From: Flavisolibacter tropicus
GTDB lineage: Bacteria; Bacteroidota; Bacteroidia; Chitinophagales; Chitinophagaceae
Reading direction: 5' to 3'
Assembly (NCBI RefSeq): GCF_001644645.1
Contig: NZ_CP011390.1
Span: 5,876,864 to 5,940,863, forward strand
DNA: 64,000 bases
In this document: in pieces, positions 10,301 through 20,300 of the stretch
How the letters are laid out: the number at the start of each line of letters is the position of its first letter
How positions within the stretch are numbered: position 1 is the first letter of the stretch
Notes under the pieces: model-generated
What the model was told of the DNA's origin: nothing
Databases searched by the model: none
What the model saw: the letters and a program-made list of their open reading frames with translations, nothing else
Translations under genes and position numbers: made by a program

Positions 10301-11506
10301 ATGCTGGAACGAAATTACCAATCAGGGATATCGTTGCCCATTCTTGTAAATGGCAAAGTCGTAGCAGCATTCATTATTATGATGTCCGAATCCAATTTTT
10401 TCAATGAAACAGAAATCAAACTGCTGCAAAAAGTAACAGATAATATTGCTTACGCGCTTGATAAGGTAAGAATTAAACATTTGCAGGTAAAATCTGAAGC
10501 AGAATTAAGAGAAAGTGAAGAGAAGTTTAGGCGTTTGGTTGAAGAGTCGTTGGTAGGTGTATTCATACTGCATCAGGAGAAGTTCATGTATGTCAATCTA
10601 CAGTTTGAAAAAATATCCGGTTATTCTAAAGAGCAGCTACTAAAAAATTTAAGATTTGATAACCTGGTTCACAATGATGATTTGCAAAGAGTATGGGCAA
10701 AATATAAAAACAGGTTCAATGGGCCAAAGGTTGCCGATCATTACCTACTAAAGGCTAAGCATCGTAATGGATCGGTAGTGCATGTAGAACTGATTGTTTC
10801 AACCATAAACTATCAGGGCGAACTAGCTGTGTTAGGAACGATCATTGACATTACACAAAAGGTTGAGGAGGAAATGAGAATTAATAAGGCCGTTACGCAC
10901 ATGCAAGAAATGGAGCGCCAGGAAATAGGCATGGAGCTGCATGATAATGTGAAACAGATACTGGCTGCTTCTTTATTGAACATGGATTATGCCCAAATGT
11001 GTATGGATGATCCTGAAATGGCAGTGGGTGTTATTGAAAAGGCTAAAAAGTATATGGGCGAAGCGATCCATGAGCTAAGACGCATTTCACATCAATTAGC
11101 ACCCTCTATTGATTCTACATTATTGTTAGAGGAAAAGATATGGTCGTTGATCAGCACTATGAATGTAGCAAATAGCTTAAAAGTAAACTTGCAAATTGAT
11201 GCATTTCCAAAATCGCTGGATAATGACTTGCAGTTAGCTATTTATAGAATTATACAGGAGCAATTTAGTAACATTCTAAAATATGCGAAAGCATCTGAAG
11301 CTACAATTAGTGTTACTGAGTCCAATAGTCAAATCATCATGACGATAAAAGACAATGGGCAAGGCTTTGATATAGAAAGCAAAAAAATAGGTATTGGTTT
11401 GGAGAATATCAGAAGAAGAGCGCAGGTTTATAATGGTAAAGTTACCATCGATTCTTCTGTCGGAAATGGCTGTGAGTTGAAGGTAAGTATTCCACAACTT
11501 AACTAG
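7364..11506 (+). CDS. Membrane multi-PAS/GAF sensor histidine kinase (HisKA_3)
   Basis: A 1380-residue kinase. Two membrane helices (about 12-31 and 168-190) bracket an extracytoplasmic sensor domain, followed by a HAMP region (about 194-239). Four PAS domains follow (about 240-368, 371-490, 495-608, 616-735), then a poorly conserved GAF-like segment (745-864), a GAF domain (868-1038) and a fifth PAS (1051-1165). The transmitter is HisKA_3 with H1193 in MELHDNVKQ. The HATPase domain (about 1290-1378) has an N-box around QEQFSNILKYAKA, a G1 box DNGQGF and a G2 box GIGLENI. There is no receiver domain, so it must act on a separate regulator, most plausibly the LuxR-type one at 5495. It lies 24 bases after the PhnD-like lipoprotein. 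Confidence 0.93.
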   Translation: MLKNLWPAKIRTQLILGIALVHLGMMAFFVFDMVERQRTFLKKQNHDQTVSLVSDFAVNANSFIVSNDFDRLERLVRSHGNFPNLKYAMILSPDGLVLAHTNTAFVGLNVSDSISLRLRNVRQTQTLIENNRILDIAVPILQNRNIVGWARVGVGQEYIYDNLFIILRNGILYIVLALVIGSFFAFLIGRKLSNGLYKLIDVTKKIKNGDRNVRVAGSNSFEIDELGMALNQMLDEISTNERLLSKMLENMPVGVWIINEKGDIVSANAAAKEIWGGAIYGAIEVYSEYKAWNTVTHRRIQPNEWGATIALEKGIPVLNQEIAIEGFDKSRKILLNSAIPLTDSNGKINGAIAINVDITEEKENTAKLKEREGQLRIFVEHSPASLAMFDAEMNYMVVSRRWLMDYGLKEKEVIGRCHYDVFPNVPERWKQIHQRCLTGTIEKCEEDTVIGKNGALEWIKWEIHPWCKASGEIGGIIMLTEVITEKKETDLRFKNLVEKALIGIWIIQNERFVYVNPRLAEKLGYTDDELLQMDSIYSVIYHKDIELVKAKLQLRLEGETENTQYEIRCRRKDGKIIWVEVNGSETLFMGAKAVIGVMKNITERKEFESLILHEKKLSETIINGLPGIFYMADKEGRLIRWNKNFETISGYTHREVGQMYATDFVEISEIDLALSIRQEAFLRGKASVEMPILTKQKHRLIFYITFMPVLYNDEQYILGIGIDFTEKKKTERALLKKNWENNERVKELRCLYKLSELSYSKQLAIEDIMIECVAIIPPAYQYPDITYVKLEFGDKSFKSQKFFETEWKQEASISIKGNKIGKLSVYYSEERPVFDEGPFLNEERYLITSIAEILSNAIERKMAEGEVLKLNRLYQFTSNINEMMLRAADDETIFAEACQIAIDHGGFQMAWVGLYNEVLDSITPVAWAGNENGFLEAKNYKSLPVSTATTPVARAIRSRKPYCFNNVSNNPGVADLRELMLERNYQSGISLPILVNGKVVAAFIIMMSESNFFNETEIKLLQKVTDNIAYALDKVRIKHLQVKSEAELRESEEKFRRLVEESLVGVFILHQEKFMYVNLQFEKISGYSKEQLLKNLRFDNLVHNDDLQRVWAKYKNRFNGPKVADHYLLKAKHRNGSVVHVELIVSTINYQGELAVLGTIIDITQKVEEEMRINKAVTHMQEMERQEIGMELHDNVKQILAASLLNMDYAQMCMDDPEMAVGVIEKAKKYMGEAIHELRRISHQLAPSIDSTLLLEEKIWSLISTMNVANSLKVNLQIDAFPKSLDNDLQLAIYRIIQEQFSNILKYAKASEATISVTESNSQIIMTIKDNGQGFDIESKKIGIGLENIRRRAQVYNGKVTIDSSVGNGCELKVSIPQLN

Positions 11507-11591
11507 TTGTTTATAGTCCTATTGATTGGATTCGACGCGAGAATTTTTGAATCCAGTAGAAAGTAAATTCAGTAAAGATCATCGTTAAGGC

Positions 11592-11629
11592 AAAACGAGT
11601 AGTCATTTAGACTACTCGTTTTTTATTTT
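11592..11629 (+). terminator. Intrinsic terminator after the PAS kinase
   Basis: A perfect 13-bp stem (11592-11604 with 11610-11622) with a 5-base loop, running into a T-rich tail. It ends the lipoprotein-kinase transcript. Confidence 0.85.
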
Positions 11630-11771
11630 GAGTATTGAAAGTAAACAGCAAATAGCAGTAATTCTACTGGTAAAATAATGGGTGTGCAAAGGAGTGCTGC
11701 ATCTATTTCTCGTGCTATGAAGTTGGCGGCGGCTGATCTTATTCTTATATTAGGCCTTCACACTATCATTT

Positions 11772-14700
11772 ATGAATTTGCGACTCCCATTATTTACGGG
11801 TGCTTTTGTAGTACTATTAGGTACTAACATACAAGCACAAGTGGCTTCTAACATTAAGACACAAACATATTTTTCAGATCCTGCCTTGTCGCCCGATGGA
11901 AAGGAACTAGCCTTTGTTTCAGGTGGCGATATCTGGACAGCTGCTGCCATAGGCGGTGAAGCTCGGTTATTAGTATCGCACCCCGCTATGGAATCACGCC
12001 CTATGTATTCGCCCGATGGTAAAAAGTTGGCCTTTGTCTCTACCCGCTCTGGCAACGGCGATATCTACATTCTGGATATGGGAACAGGGGTGGTGACAAG
12101 GTTAACGTTTGATGACGGCAATGAGGAACTAAGCGCTTGGTCGAAAGATGGGCAGTACATTTACTTTTCCTCTACCAGCCAGGATATTGCCGGTATGCGT
12201 GATGTGTTTCGTGTAAAGGTTACTGGTGGCACCCCCATGATTGTTTCTGGTGATCGCTATGTCAATGAATATTTTGCTACTCCTTCTCCTGATGGCAAAA
12301 CAATAGCCTTATCTGCTCGGGGCTTTGGATCGCACCAGTGGTGGCGCCAGGGGCGTAGTCATCTGGATGAATCCGAGATATGGTTGTTGAATGAAAAAGA
12401 GGGCAAGTATACGCGTGTGGCCGAAAAAGGCGCCCGTCAGTTGTGGCCGATGTGGAGTACCGATGGTAAAACATTGTACTATGTATCGGATCGCGATGGA
12501 CAACAAAACCTTTGGATGCAGCCGGTAGGTGGTACTGCCAGCAAACTGACAACCTTTACCAAAGGAAGGGTACTGTGGCCTTCAATAGCCGCAAATGGCA
12601 ATACGATCGTTTTTGAGCGAGATTTTGCCATTTGGAAATATGATCTGAACACTAAAGAAGCTAAGCCAATTGCACTTAGTTTGAGAGGAGCTCCGGCAGG
12701 GGTTGCTGTAGAACAGGTGCGATTGAACAGTGGCTTTAGCAACCTGGAACTTTCTCCGGACGGAAAAAAACTGGCCTTTGTAGCGCACGGAGATGTATTT
12801 GTGGCCGGCACTAAAGATGGCGGCGATGCCACTCGTGTTACCAATACAGCAGGAATGGAGTCTGAGTTAGTATGGACGAAAAACAGTAACGCTGTTATCT
12901 ATGTATCGGATCGGGATAACCAGACCAATATTTACCAATACCATTTTCTTACAGGAAAGGAGACACAGTTGACCAAAGCCATGGGTGATGAGGGAGGGCT
13001 GACCCTTTCTGTCGATGGCAAAAAGCTAGCATTTATCCGTAACCGAAACGAGCTTCATGTTTTAGACCTGGTTACACAAAAAGACGTGTTGCTGACCAAG
13101 GGCAACTTTAATTTTTCCCCTATAGGTTCTGGGGGTACGTTGAGCTGGTCTCCTAATGGACAATGGATTGCTTTTGCTAGTTATGGTCAAAAGTCGTTAC
13201 GTAACATTAGCGTAGTATCGGCCCAAGGTGGTGAGGAGCATCCTGTGAGCTTCCTTGCGAATGTATTTGGCGGTGAAGTATTGTGGGGCCGCGATGGTAA
13301 GTCAATTTTATTTATCACAGGACAACGTACTGAGAATAGTTCAGTTGCCCGTGTCGATCTGCAGCCGCGCCAGCCTCGTTTCCGTGAGGATCAGTTTAGA
13401 GACCTCTTTACAGAACCACAACCATTAACAACTACTCCAACACCAGCAGTCAAATCTGACCCTGTTATCGATTCAATGAGCAGTGTTACCAAGCAAGTTG
13501 ATGGCATTGTATGGGAAGGTATAAGACAACGCCTAAGTCTTTTACCTTTAGGTGTAGATGTGCAAAGTATTGATCTAAGTAAAGATGGCAATACACTGGT
13601 ATTGACAGCAAACATTGGTGGTCAATCCAACCTGTTTACTTATTCATTGGATGAATTGTCGCGTGAGGCTCCCGTATTGAAGCAAGTAACTTTCAGTTCT
13701 GGTTTTAAGAGTAATGTACAATTGTCTGCAGATGGTAAAGAGGTTTACTTTTTAGAAAGCGGACGTATACAATCAGTGAATCTTGATACAAAAAACGTAA
13801 AACCAGTTGCCGTCACAGCGGAAATGGCTGTTGATTTCAACAAGGAGAAATTAGAAGTGTTCCGTCAGGCATGGGAATTACAGAATGATGGTTTCTATGA
13901 TGATAAATTTCATGGTGCGGATTGGCAGGCTGTGAAGCGGACCTATGAGCCATTGGCCGCAGGAGCGCAAACCCCAGATGAATTACGCCGTATCCTAAAC
14001 CTTATGGTAGGAGAGCTTAATGCCTCACATTCCGGAGTGTCAGGCTCTACGCCACTTGCTTTCCAGGTGGGGCGCCTTGGTTTGCGTTTTGACCGGAGCG
14101 TATATGAGAAAGAGGGCAAACTGCTGGTCAGTGAAGTAGTAGCACTTAGCCCGGCCGCATTAGCTGGAAGTATAAAGCCGGGGGACTATTTGTTGGCAGT
14201 AGATGGAGTTAGTTTAAATAGCAACGTCAGCCTGGAACAACAACTTGAAAATAAAGTGGGAAAAAGGGTTGTGTTGCGCGTAAGTAGTGGCAGTAACAAT
14301 AGGGATGTAGTTGTAAAACCGGTAAGCCAGCCCGTAGAAAAAGGGTTGCTATATAAGCAATGGGTACAGCAAAACCGGGAATATGTAGCTAAGGCTAGTG
14401 GAGGCAAGCTGGGATATGTGCACATGTTTGATATGGGGCAAGGGTCGCTGGACCAATTGTACCTGGATATGGATGCCGAAAACCACGCACGAGAAGGTGT
14501 AGTAGTAGATATCCGCAATAACAATGGTGGTTTTGTAAATGCTTATGCGCTAGATGTTTTATCACGCAAAGGGTATATGACCATGACCGTTAGAGGCCTG
14601 CCACCGGCGCCTGCCCGCACACAATTAGGACAGCGGGCGCTTGATGCACCTACCATTCTGGTAACGAACCAGCACTCCCTTTCCGACGCAGAAGATTTCT

Positions 14701-14969
14701 CAGAAGGATATCGTTCCTTAGGTTTGGGAAAAGTAGTAGGAGAGCCTACGGCTGGCTGGATCATTTATACTTCCAACATAACGCTGTTTGATGGTACCGT
14801 TGTACGCCTGCCCTTTATTAAGATCACAGATAATAAAGGGAAAAATATGGAGTTGGCACCACGCCCTGTAGATATACCTGTATCTAATACTTTAGGTGAG
14901 AAAGGTCGTGACCAGCAACTGGATACTGCAGTGAAAGAATTACTGTTGCAGGTTGAAAAGAAAAGTTAG
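11772..14969 (+). CDS. Tricorn-type S41 peptidase with TolB-like propeller
   Basis: A 1065-residue exported protein. Signal peptide 1-22 (ending IQAQ) is followed by two TolB/WD40-like propeller regions (about 25-330 and 320-640) with repeated SPDGK-LAFVS units. Then come a tricorn C1-like helical region (about 680-770), a PDZ domain (about 775-850) and an S41 protease domain (about 870-1060). S752-H753 in NASHSG matches the Ser-His pair of tricorn C1. The nucleophile region is N966-QHS-L-S971-DAEDF, in which S971 aligns with the catalytic serine of Tsp/CtpA-type enzymes. Tricorn proteases degrade oligopeptides; a signal peptide makes this a periplasmic or surface form. It is monocistronic and ends at a strong terminator. 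Confidence 0.9.
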   Translation: MNLRLPLFTGAFVVLLGTNIQAQVASNIKTQTYFSDPALSPDGKELAFVSGGDIWTAAAIGGEARLLVSHPAMESRPMYSPDGKKLAFVSTRSGNGDIYILDMGTGVVTRLTFDDGNEELSAWSKDGQYIYFSSTSQDIAGMRDVFRVKVTGGTPMIVSGDRYVNEYFATPSPDGKTIALSARGFGSHQWWRQGRSHLDESEIWLLNEKEGKYTRVAEKGARQLWPMWSTDGKTLYYVSDRDGQQNLWMQPVGGTASKLTTFTKGRVLWPSIAANGNTIVFERDFAIWKYDLNTKEAKPIALSLRGAPAGVAVEQVRLNSGFSNLELSPDGKKLAFVAHGDVFVAGTKDGGDATRVTNTAGMESELVWTKNSNAVIYVSDRDNQTNIYQYHFLTGKETQLTKAMGDEGGLTLSVDGKKLAFIRNRNELHVLDLVTQKDVLLTKGNFNFSPIGSGGTLSWSPNGQWIAFASYGQKSLRNISVVSAQGGEEHPVSFLANVFGGEVLWGRDGKSILFITGQRTENSSVARVDLQPRQPRFREDQFRDLFTEPQPLTTTPTPAVKSDPVIDSMSSVTKQVDGIVWEGIRQRLSLLPLGVDVQSIDLSKDGNTLVLTANIGGQSNLFTYSLDELSREAPVLKQVTFSSGFKSNVQLSADGKEVYFLESGRIQSVNLDTKNVKPVAVTAEMAVDFNKEKLEVFRQAWELQNDGFYDDKFHGADWQAVKRTYEPLAAGAQTPDELRRILNLMVGELNASHSGVSGSTPLAFQVGRLGLRFDRSVYEKEGKLLVSEVVALSPAALAGSIKPGDYLLAVDGVSLNSNVSLEQQLENKVGKRVVLRVSSGSNNRDVVVKPVSQPVEKGLLYKQWVQQNREYVAKASGGKLGYVHMFDMGQGSLDQLYLDMDAENHAREGVVVDIRNNNGGFVNAYALDVLSRKGYMTMTVRGLPPAPARTQLGQRALDAPTILVTNQHSLSDAEDFSEGYRSLGLGKVVGEPTAGWIIYTSNITLFDGTVVRLPFIKITDNKGKNMELAPRPVDIPVSNTLGEKGRDQQLDTAVKELLLQVEKKS

Positions 14970-14979
14970 TCAACCTATT

Positions 14980-15024
14980 TTAAACAAAAATGCCTGTAGA
15001 TCATCTACAGGCGTTTTTGTTTAA
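14980..15024. terminator. 21-bp bidirectional terminator between convergent genes
   Basis: Bases 14980-15000 pair with 15004-15024 (one T-G pair) around a 3-base loop. A5 and T5 tracts flank the GC core on both sides, so it can end both the plus-strand peptidase and the minus-strand cyclase operon. Confidence 0.88.
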
Positions 15025-15171
15025 GGTGTATAGCTGCACAATATTAAAAAAGAATTTGATTTTTTGTAGAAGAGTAATGGTATTTCAAAGCCTTTTATTT
15101 ATTCTAATAACTGGAAGAAAAAGCGGCGGAGTTAATGAATAATAAGAGTCGGTTAAAGAATATGATGTCAA

Positions 15172-16851
15172 TTACTTAATATGCATTTCTTCTACCTCTG
15201 ACCAATTTTCTGGTATTCCATTCTTCATAAAATGGGAGGCATTTGCCATAAAAAAAACTGCAGTTAAATCATTGCTGTTGCCTTCTATTACCTTTTGAAA
15301 GTGACCGTACGCCTTGTCAAAATCTTTATGTAAGTAATGCAGCATGCCTTGGTTAAAAGAAACGAGTGATGCTGTCTTTTTTTTGATTTCTTCAGTAGTA
15401 TCTCCACTAAAACATTCATGAATACCAATTGGCACTTGTTTGCCTTTTAATTGAACTTTTCCAAGATAACGGAACTGAAACTCCTTTTGATGATTCATTT
15501 GTTGTAAAGAATCTTCACTAATAATAATTTTCCCTTTATAATGTTTTGTAAGACTTTCTAATCGCGATGCTGTATTCACGGTATCAGCTATGGTTGTGGC
15601 ATCCATTCGATCATGATCGCCAGTAATACCCATGATAAGAGGACCGGTATGCATTCCTATTCCAATATGAATAAGTGTTTCGTTATTTAGTTGTCGTTTC
15701 CTGTTGAATTCTTGTATTGTTTTTTGCATTTCAATAGCAGCGGCAAGTGCATCTGAGGCATTACCCGGGAATATAGCCATTATGGCATCACCCAGGTATT
15801 GGTTTATAAAACCATTGTGTTCATTAATGATCGGTCCCATTAATTTATTGAAAGAGCAAACGAAACTAAAGTTTTCTTCAGGAGTCATTTGTTCTGCAAG
15901 CGTAGTGTAGTCGCGGATATCAGAAAAAAGAACAGTTACAATTTTTTCAACATGATCACCAAGTCTCACATCGGTAATTACACTACAGCCCAATGATTTG
16001 ATGAATTCAAAAGGAACAAATTTTTCTGTGGCCTTGTAAATGCTACGCATTGTTTCTTCCCTTTCTTTTGCTTCACGGATATTTTTCTCATACAGTAACG
16101 CGCTTTCTATGGCAGATGAAGATTGCAACGCTAGTGTGGTAAGGAGTTTTAAGTCCGCTGCGGTATAATGAATAGGGGTAATGTTGGCTAGTATAATGGC
16201 GCCCATTATGCGGTGCTTTACTTTTAGGGCAGCATATAAAAGGGATTGGATAGGTTGCAAAAGTATACCGGTTTCTATTAATGCAATGGTATCACTAACG
16301 ATCTCCGATCGCCCACTAGATACCATTTTAAATATTAAACTTAGATTAGTATTTATTTTTTCTTCACTGAATAATTTATCTCCCGATGAAGCCAATATTT
16401 GTAGTTGGTTGCTTTTTTCATTCCACAATAGAACGGCTCCATTATCAGATCTGATCACGCGACTGGCTTCATTCAGCGTTGTTTGAGCAATAGCTAGAGG
16501 GTCAATAGTTGTTGCCAGCTGTTCTGAAAAATTGAAGATCAGGTTGACTTCTTGATAGAGGTTTAAAATTTCACTACCAAGTTTTCTTTTCTCAGCTTCC
16601 ATTTGTAAGAGATGTGAAAGGAACTCGCTAATTACTGTTGCTTTTTCATTGCCTTTGACCCAACCGAATACTTCATTTTCTATTGTGATTGGGTATTGAA
16701 CATTGGCAGGTGCCGTACTATCACCAAACAATAAATTGCCATTTTCATCTTCTACTTTTACGCTCGTTTTCAATTGCTCGACCAAGGAGGAAAGAAGTAT
16801 AGAAACATCATTCTTTTTGCTAATTATATTTTTAAGAGTTAACCTGGCCAT
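15172..16851 (-). CDS. GAF-domain class III adenylate/guanylate cyclase
   Basis: A 559-residue cytoplasmic protein. A GAF domain (about 105-265) precedes a class III nucleotide cyclase domain (about 300-480). The cyclase shows VTVLFSDIRDYT with the first metal-binding aspartate, QYLGDAIMAIF with the second, and the VNTASRLESL helix that carries the transition-state Asn and Arg. The C-terminal 70 residues look helical and TPR-like (KDFDKAYGHFQKVIE). It should make cAMP or cGMP from a GAF-sensed or partner signal; ATP versus GTP preference is not decided here. The gene starts 20 bases after a CheY-like receiver gene and is last in a three-gene minus-strand signalling operon. Confidence 0.9.
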   Translation of the reverse strand: MARLTLKNIISKKNDVSILLSSLVEQLKTSVKVEDENGNLLFGDSTAPANVQYPITIENEVFGWVKGNEKATVISEFLSHLLQMEAEKRKLGSEILNLYQEVNLIFNFSEQLATTIDPLAIAQTTLNEASRVIRSDNGAVLLWNEKSNQLQILASSGDKLFSEEKINTNLSLIFKMVSSGRSEIVSDTIALIETGILLQPIQSLLYAALKVKHRIMGAIILANITPIHYTAADLKLLTTLALQSSSAIESALLYEKNIREAKEREETMRSIYKATEKFVPFEFIKSLGCSVITDVRLGDHVEKIVTVLFSDIRDYTTLAEQMTPEENFSFVCSFNKLMGPIINEHNGFINQYLGDAIMAIFPGNASDALAAAIEMQKTIQEFNRKRQLNNETLIHIGIGMHTGPLIMGITGDHDRMDATTIADTVNTASRLESLTKHYKGKIIISEDSLQQMNHQKEFQFRYLGKVQLKGKQVPIGIHECFSGDTTEEIKKKTASLVSFNQGMLHYLHKDFDKAYGHFQKVIEGNSNDLTAVFFMANASHFMKNGIPENWSEVEEMHIK

Positions 16852-16871
16852 GTTATTGCATAAAAGGGCTA

Positions 16872-17252
16872 TTACAAAAGTGCTAACACTTCTTTGGCTT
16901 TATTTAATACAATTTCAGGATCAAATGGTTTGGTCATATATAGGTCTGCGCCAACTTCCTGGCCTTTTTGTTTATCTAATTCCTGGCCTTTGGCTGTAAG
17001 CAGTATTATAAAGACCTTTTCTAAGCCTAATTCCTTTTTTACACGGCTGCAGACTTCCATACCATTCATTTTAGGCATCATTACATCCAGGAAAACCAGT
17101 TGTGGCTCTTCCTCCTGAATGATTTGTAATGCCTGCTCACCGTTTTCTGCAGTAAAAAAATCTACTCCTTCATCCTCCAGTTCTTCCAATGTTTGCTCAA
17201 TGAGCATGCGTATATGCGCTTCGTCATCAACTATTAATATTTTTTGTTCCAT
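16872..17252 (-). CDS. CheY-like single-domain response regulator
   Basis: A 126-residue stand-alone receiver. D9/D10 form the acidic pocket, D56 in LVFLDVMMPKMNG is the phosphorylation site, and K in YMTKPFDPE is the conserved lysine. There is no output domain. It lies 61 bases after the hybrid kinase gene and 20 bases before the cyclase gene on the same strand. It is probably an intermediate in a phosphorelay, or a regulator of the cyclase by protein contact (inference). Confidence 0.93.
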   Translation of the reverse strand: MEQKILIVDDEAHIRMLIEQTLEELEDEGVDFFTAENGEQALQIIQEEEPQLVFLDVMMPKMNGMEVCSRVKKELGLEKVFIILLTAKGQELDKQKGQEVGADLYMTKPFDPEIVLNKAKEVLALL

Positions 17253-17313
17253 CTTATGCGTTTATGTAGCATTCCATTGCTTTTGCTAACTAATTAGATA
17301 ATGAAATTGAAAC

Positions 17314-20300
17314 CTACTTAGGTGGTTGATATATGATGAACAATACGTTCTCTAGTCCTTTCTCAAATCTTAAGCTCTGAACAATTTCCTGTTTTCTGGA
17401 TACCAAAGCATTAAGTATAATAATATCTGGTTTTGCATCAATTGCTTTTTGTATCAATTCCTTACCATCAGATTCAACCACATGGTAACCTTTTGCTGCT
17501 AACACATCGGTCAAGGTGTGTATTGCGTTTTTGTCTTCATCCACTACCATTACTTTTTTCTTCGACTTACCTTGTTCCAAAAGGTGCCCTACCTCATCAA
17601 ACAATTTGGTTGTATCTATCGGTTTGGTAAGATATTGATCTACACCTATCCGGTAGCCACGTGCTTTATCCTGAATAATTGATAATACCAGTATAGGAAT
17701 GTCCATGGTGAAGGGATCATTCTTAAGAATGGCTGCCACGTCAAAGCCATTCATTTCCGGCATCATAATATCCAGAATGACAAGGTCTGGCCGATTAGCC
17801 CTTACTTTTGATAAAGCTTCTTTTCCATTTGTAGCTTCTTCAATTATATACCCGGCATCACTTAATTCCTGACGCAATAAGGAACGGATTGATTCATCAT
17901 CATCTACTACCAAAATAGTTGCCTTACTACCTTTTCTATTTAAAGTAGATTGCTTCATTTGTTCATTTAGTCGTCTCACCAGATCATTAAAGTGAAGAAG
18001 CTTAACATCCGACTTGATGATGGGGAGTGCAAACGAAAATGTACTTCCTTTACCCGGTTCGCTTTCTAGCCAAATACGGCCACCATGGTGCTCTATGATT
18101 TCTTTACAAATGGGCAATCCTAGGCCAGTACCTTTAGGCTTATCTGTAAGGGTGTCGCCACCTACTTGCTTAAATTGTTCAAAAACAGCTGCATGATCTT
18201 GAGAAGCTATGCCTATGCCTGTATCACTAATATCAACAACGATCTCATCGTCTTTTCTATATACACGACAGGTAACAGACCCCTCAGGTGTAAATTTTAC
18301 AGCGTTGGATATCAGGTTGACCATTACCTGTATCAACTTATCCCGGTCGCCCATAATTTCAGGTAGATCAGTTTGTATCTGTTTTTCCAGTACCAGTTTT
18401 TTTTGTTCAAACAAAGAAGTAGTGGCTGCAATAGACCTTTCCGCTACTGAAGAAATTTCAATGGGTTCAAGATTCCATTCCATTTTTCCAGCTTCTATTT
18501 TGGCTAGATCCAGTACATCATTAATTAGGTTTGTTAGCCGCTCCCCTTCAGTAATCACTACGTTTAAGTTGTCGGAAACCTGGTGAACTGTCTTGTCTAT
18601 TTTTGGGTCTGAACTATCTACTAATGGAAGTATTTTTTCTTCCAACCTTTTTTTAATGATTTTGGCAAAACCAAGCACTGATGTAAGTGGTGTTCTTAAT
18701 TCATGACTTACAGTAGAAAGAAAAGCACTTTTAGCTTCGTTGGCAGCTTCTGCAGCCTTACGTGCAGTATCGGCCTCCTGCCTGGCCTGTTTTACTTCTT
18801 CAAACAGCTTGGCTTTTCGTAAAGCTGTTCCAACATGGGCTGCTATTGTACTTAAAAGATGTACGTCTTTATCTGAAAAACGATTTTCTTGCACCGTGCT
18901 TTGTACACTCAGCACGCCTATTGCTTCATCGCCTATAGGAATGGGGACGCCTATATAAGACGCTGCGGGTATTCCTACACGGCGAATACCCATTTGCTCT
19001 GCTACTTCATGTACATCTTTATTAATTAAAATCGGCTGACCGCTCATTAAAACTTTTGAAGTAATGCCTTCTCCTAATTTCATTGGCTGTAATGCTTCAC
19101 CATATTGATAGGGAAAGCTTATGGTATTGGATTTTTTATCCAGCAAAGCCAGGTAAACAATATTCGCCTTGAAAAGTTGTCGCATCTGTTCTCCCACCAA
19201 TTTAATCAGGTCATCTAAGTTTATTTGCGATGCCAGGGCCTGGCTAATCTGGTTTACAGTTGTTAGTTCCTCTGCCTGCTGTTGCACTTCACGGGTTCGT
19301 TCCTGCACTTTTCTTTCCAATTCAATCTGTTGTTTGCGCAGCTTGCTGGTGCGGTAACGGGTAAAAAGATAAATAGCAGACAGTGCTACAAGAATGTATA
19401 GGAGATAGGCCCACCATGTTTGATACCAAGGGAACTTAATGGTAAAGCTATATTGGGCTTCCTGACTTATGTTTTGATAAACATTCTTTGCTCTTACGTG
19501 AAAATGATATTTGCCACCAGGAAGATTGGTGTATTCTTTATAAGTATTATTATCCCAGTTAGACCAGCCCGGCTCAAAGCCTTCTAACCAGGTTTGGTAT
19601 TGCGTTTTCTTTTCCTGTTCAAAAAAAGGTGCTGCATAATCAAAACGAAGACTGTTTTGATTATAGGGCAATGTCTTCTTTTGACTACTAGACAGTGTTA
19701 ACGCCAGTGCCTGTTTTTCCGCAATTATATTTTGTAACAGGGTGGTAAAAGGTTCACTATAATCTTTTTTAAGGTTTTCATTGTATCGTATTAATCCATC
19801 GGTAGTTGCAAACCATACAATACCGTTTGGTTCAGGAAAGATGTTGGCAACTACATGGTCAGCAATCGGTAGGAAAGGAGTTTTTTCAATTAGGTATCCA
19901 CCGCCTGGTTTGGGTGTTGCCAATGCGGTTTCCTTACCAAAGTTTAACCATACGCGTTCTTTGTAATCCGTTTTTACAACATACTGGTTGGGGTCGTTAC
20001 CAAAACCCATTTTCCCAAAACTTGTATCAACCATAAATCGTTGTGAGTCTGTATTGAACCTGAAAACAGATTTTCCGGATACAAAGAAGACCGTTCCCTG
20101 TATGGAGCTAACATAGATGCTTCCTTCCGATAAGCCATCTGCTGTACCGAATTTTTTTACCTGAATGTTAGCTAATGATAGGTGGCCGTTATTATCAGTG
20201 AAATTGGTCAGCCTTATTGATCCTTGTTGTGTACCAGCCCATATGGAGCCATCCCTGGATTCTGCAAAAGTCCAGACATCTTCAGTTACGCCTGGTACAA

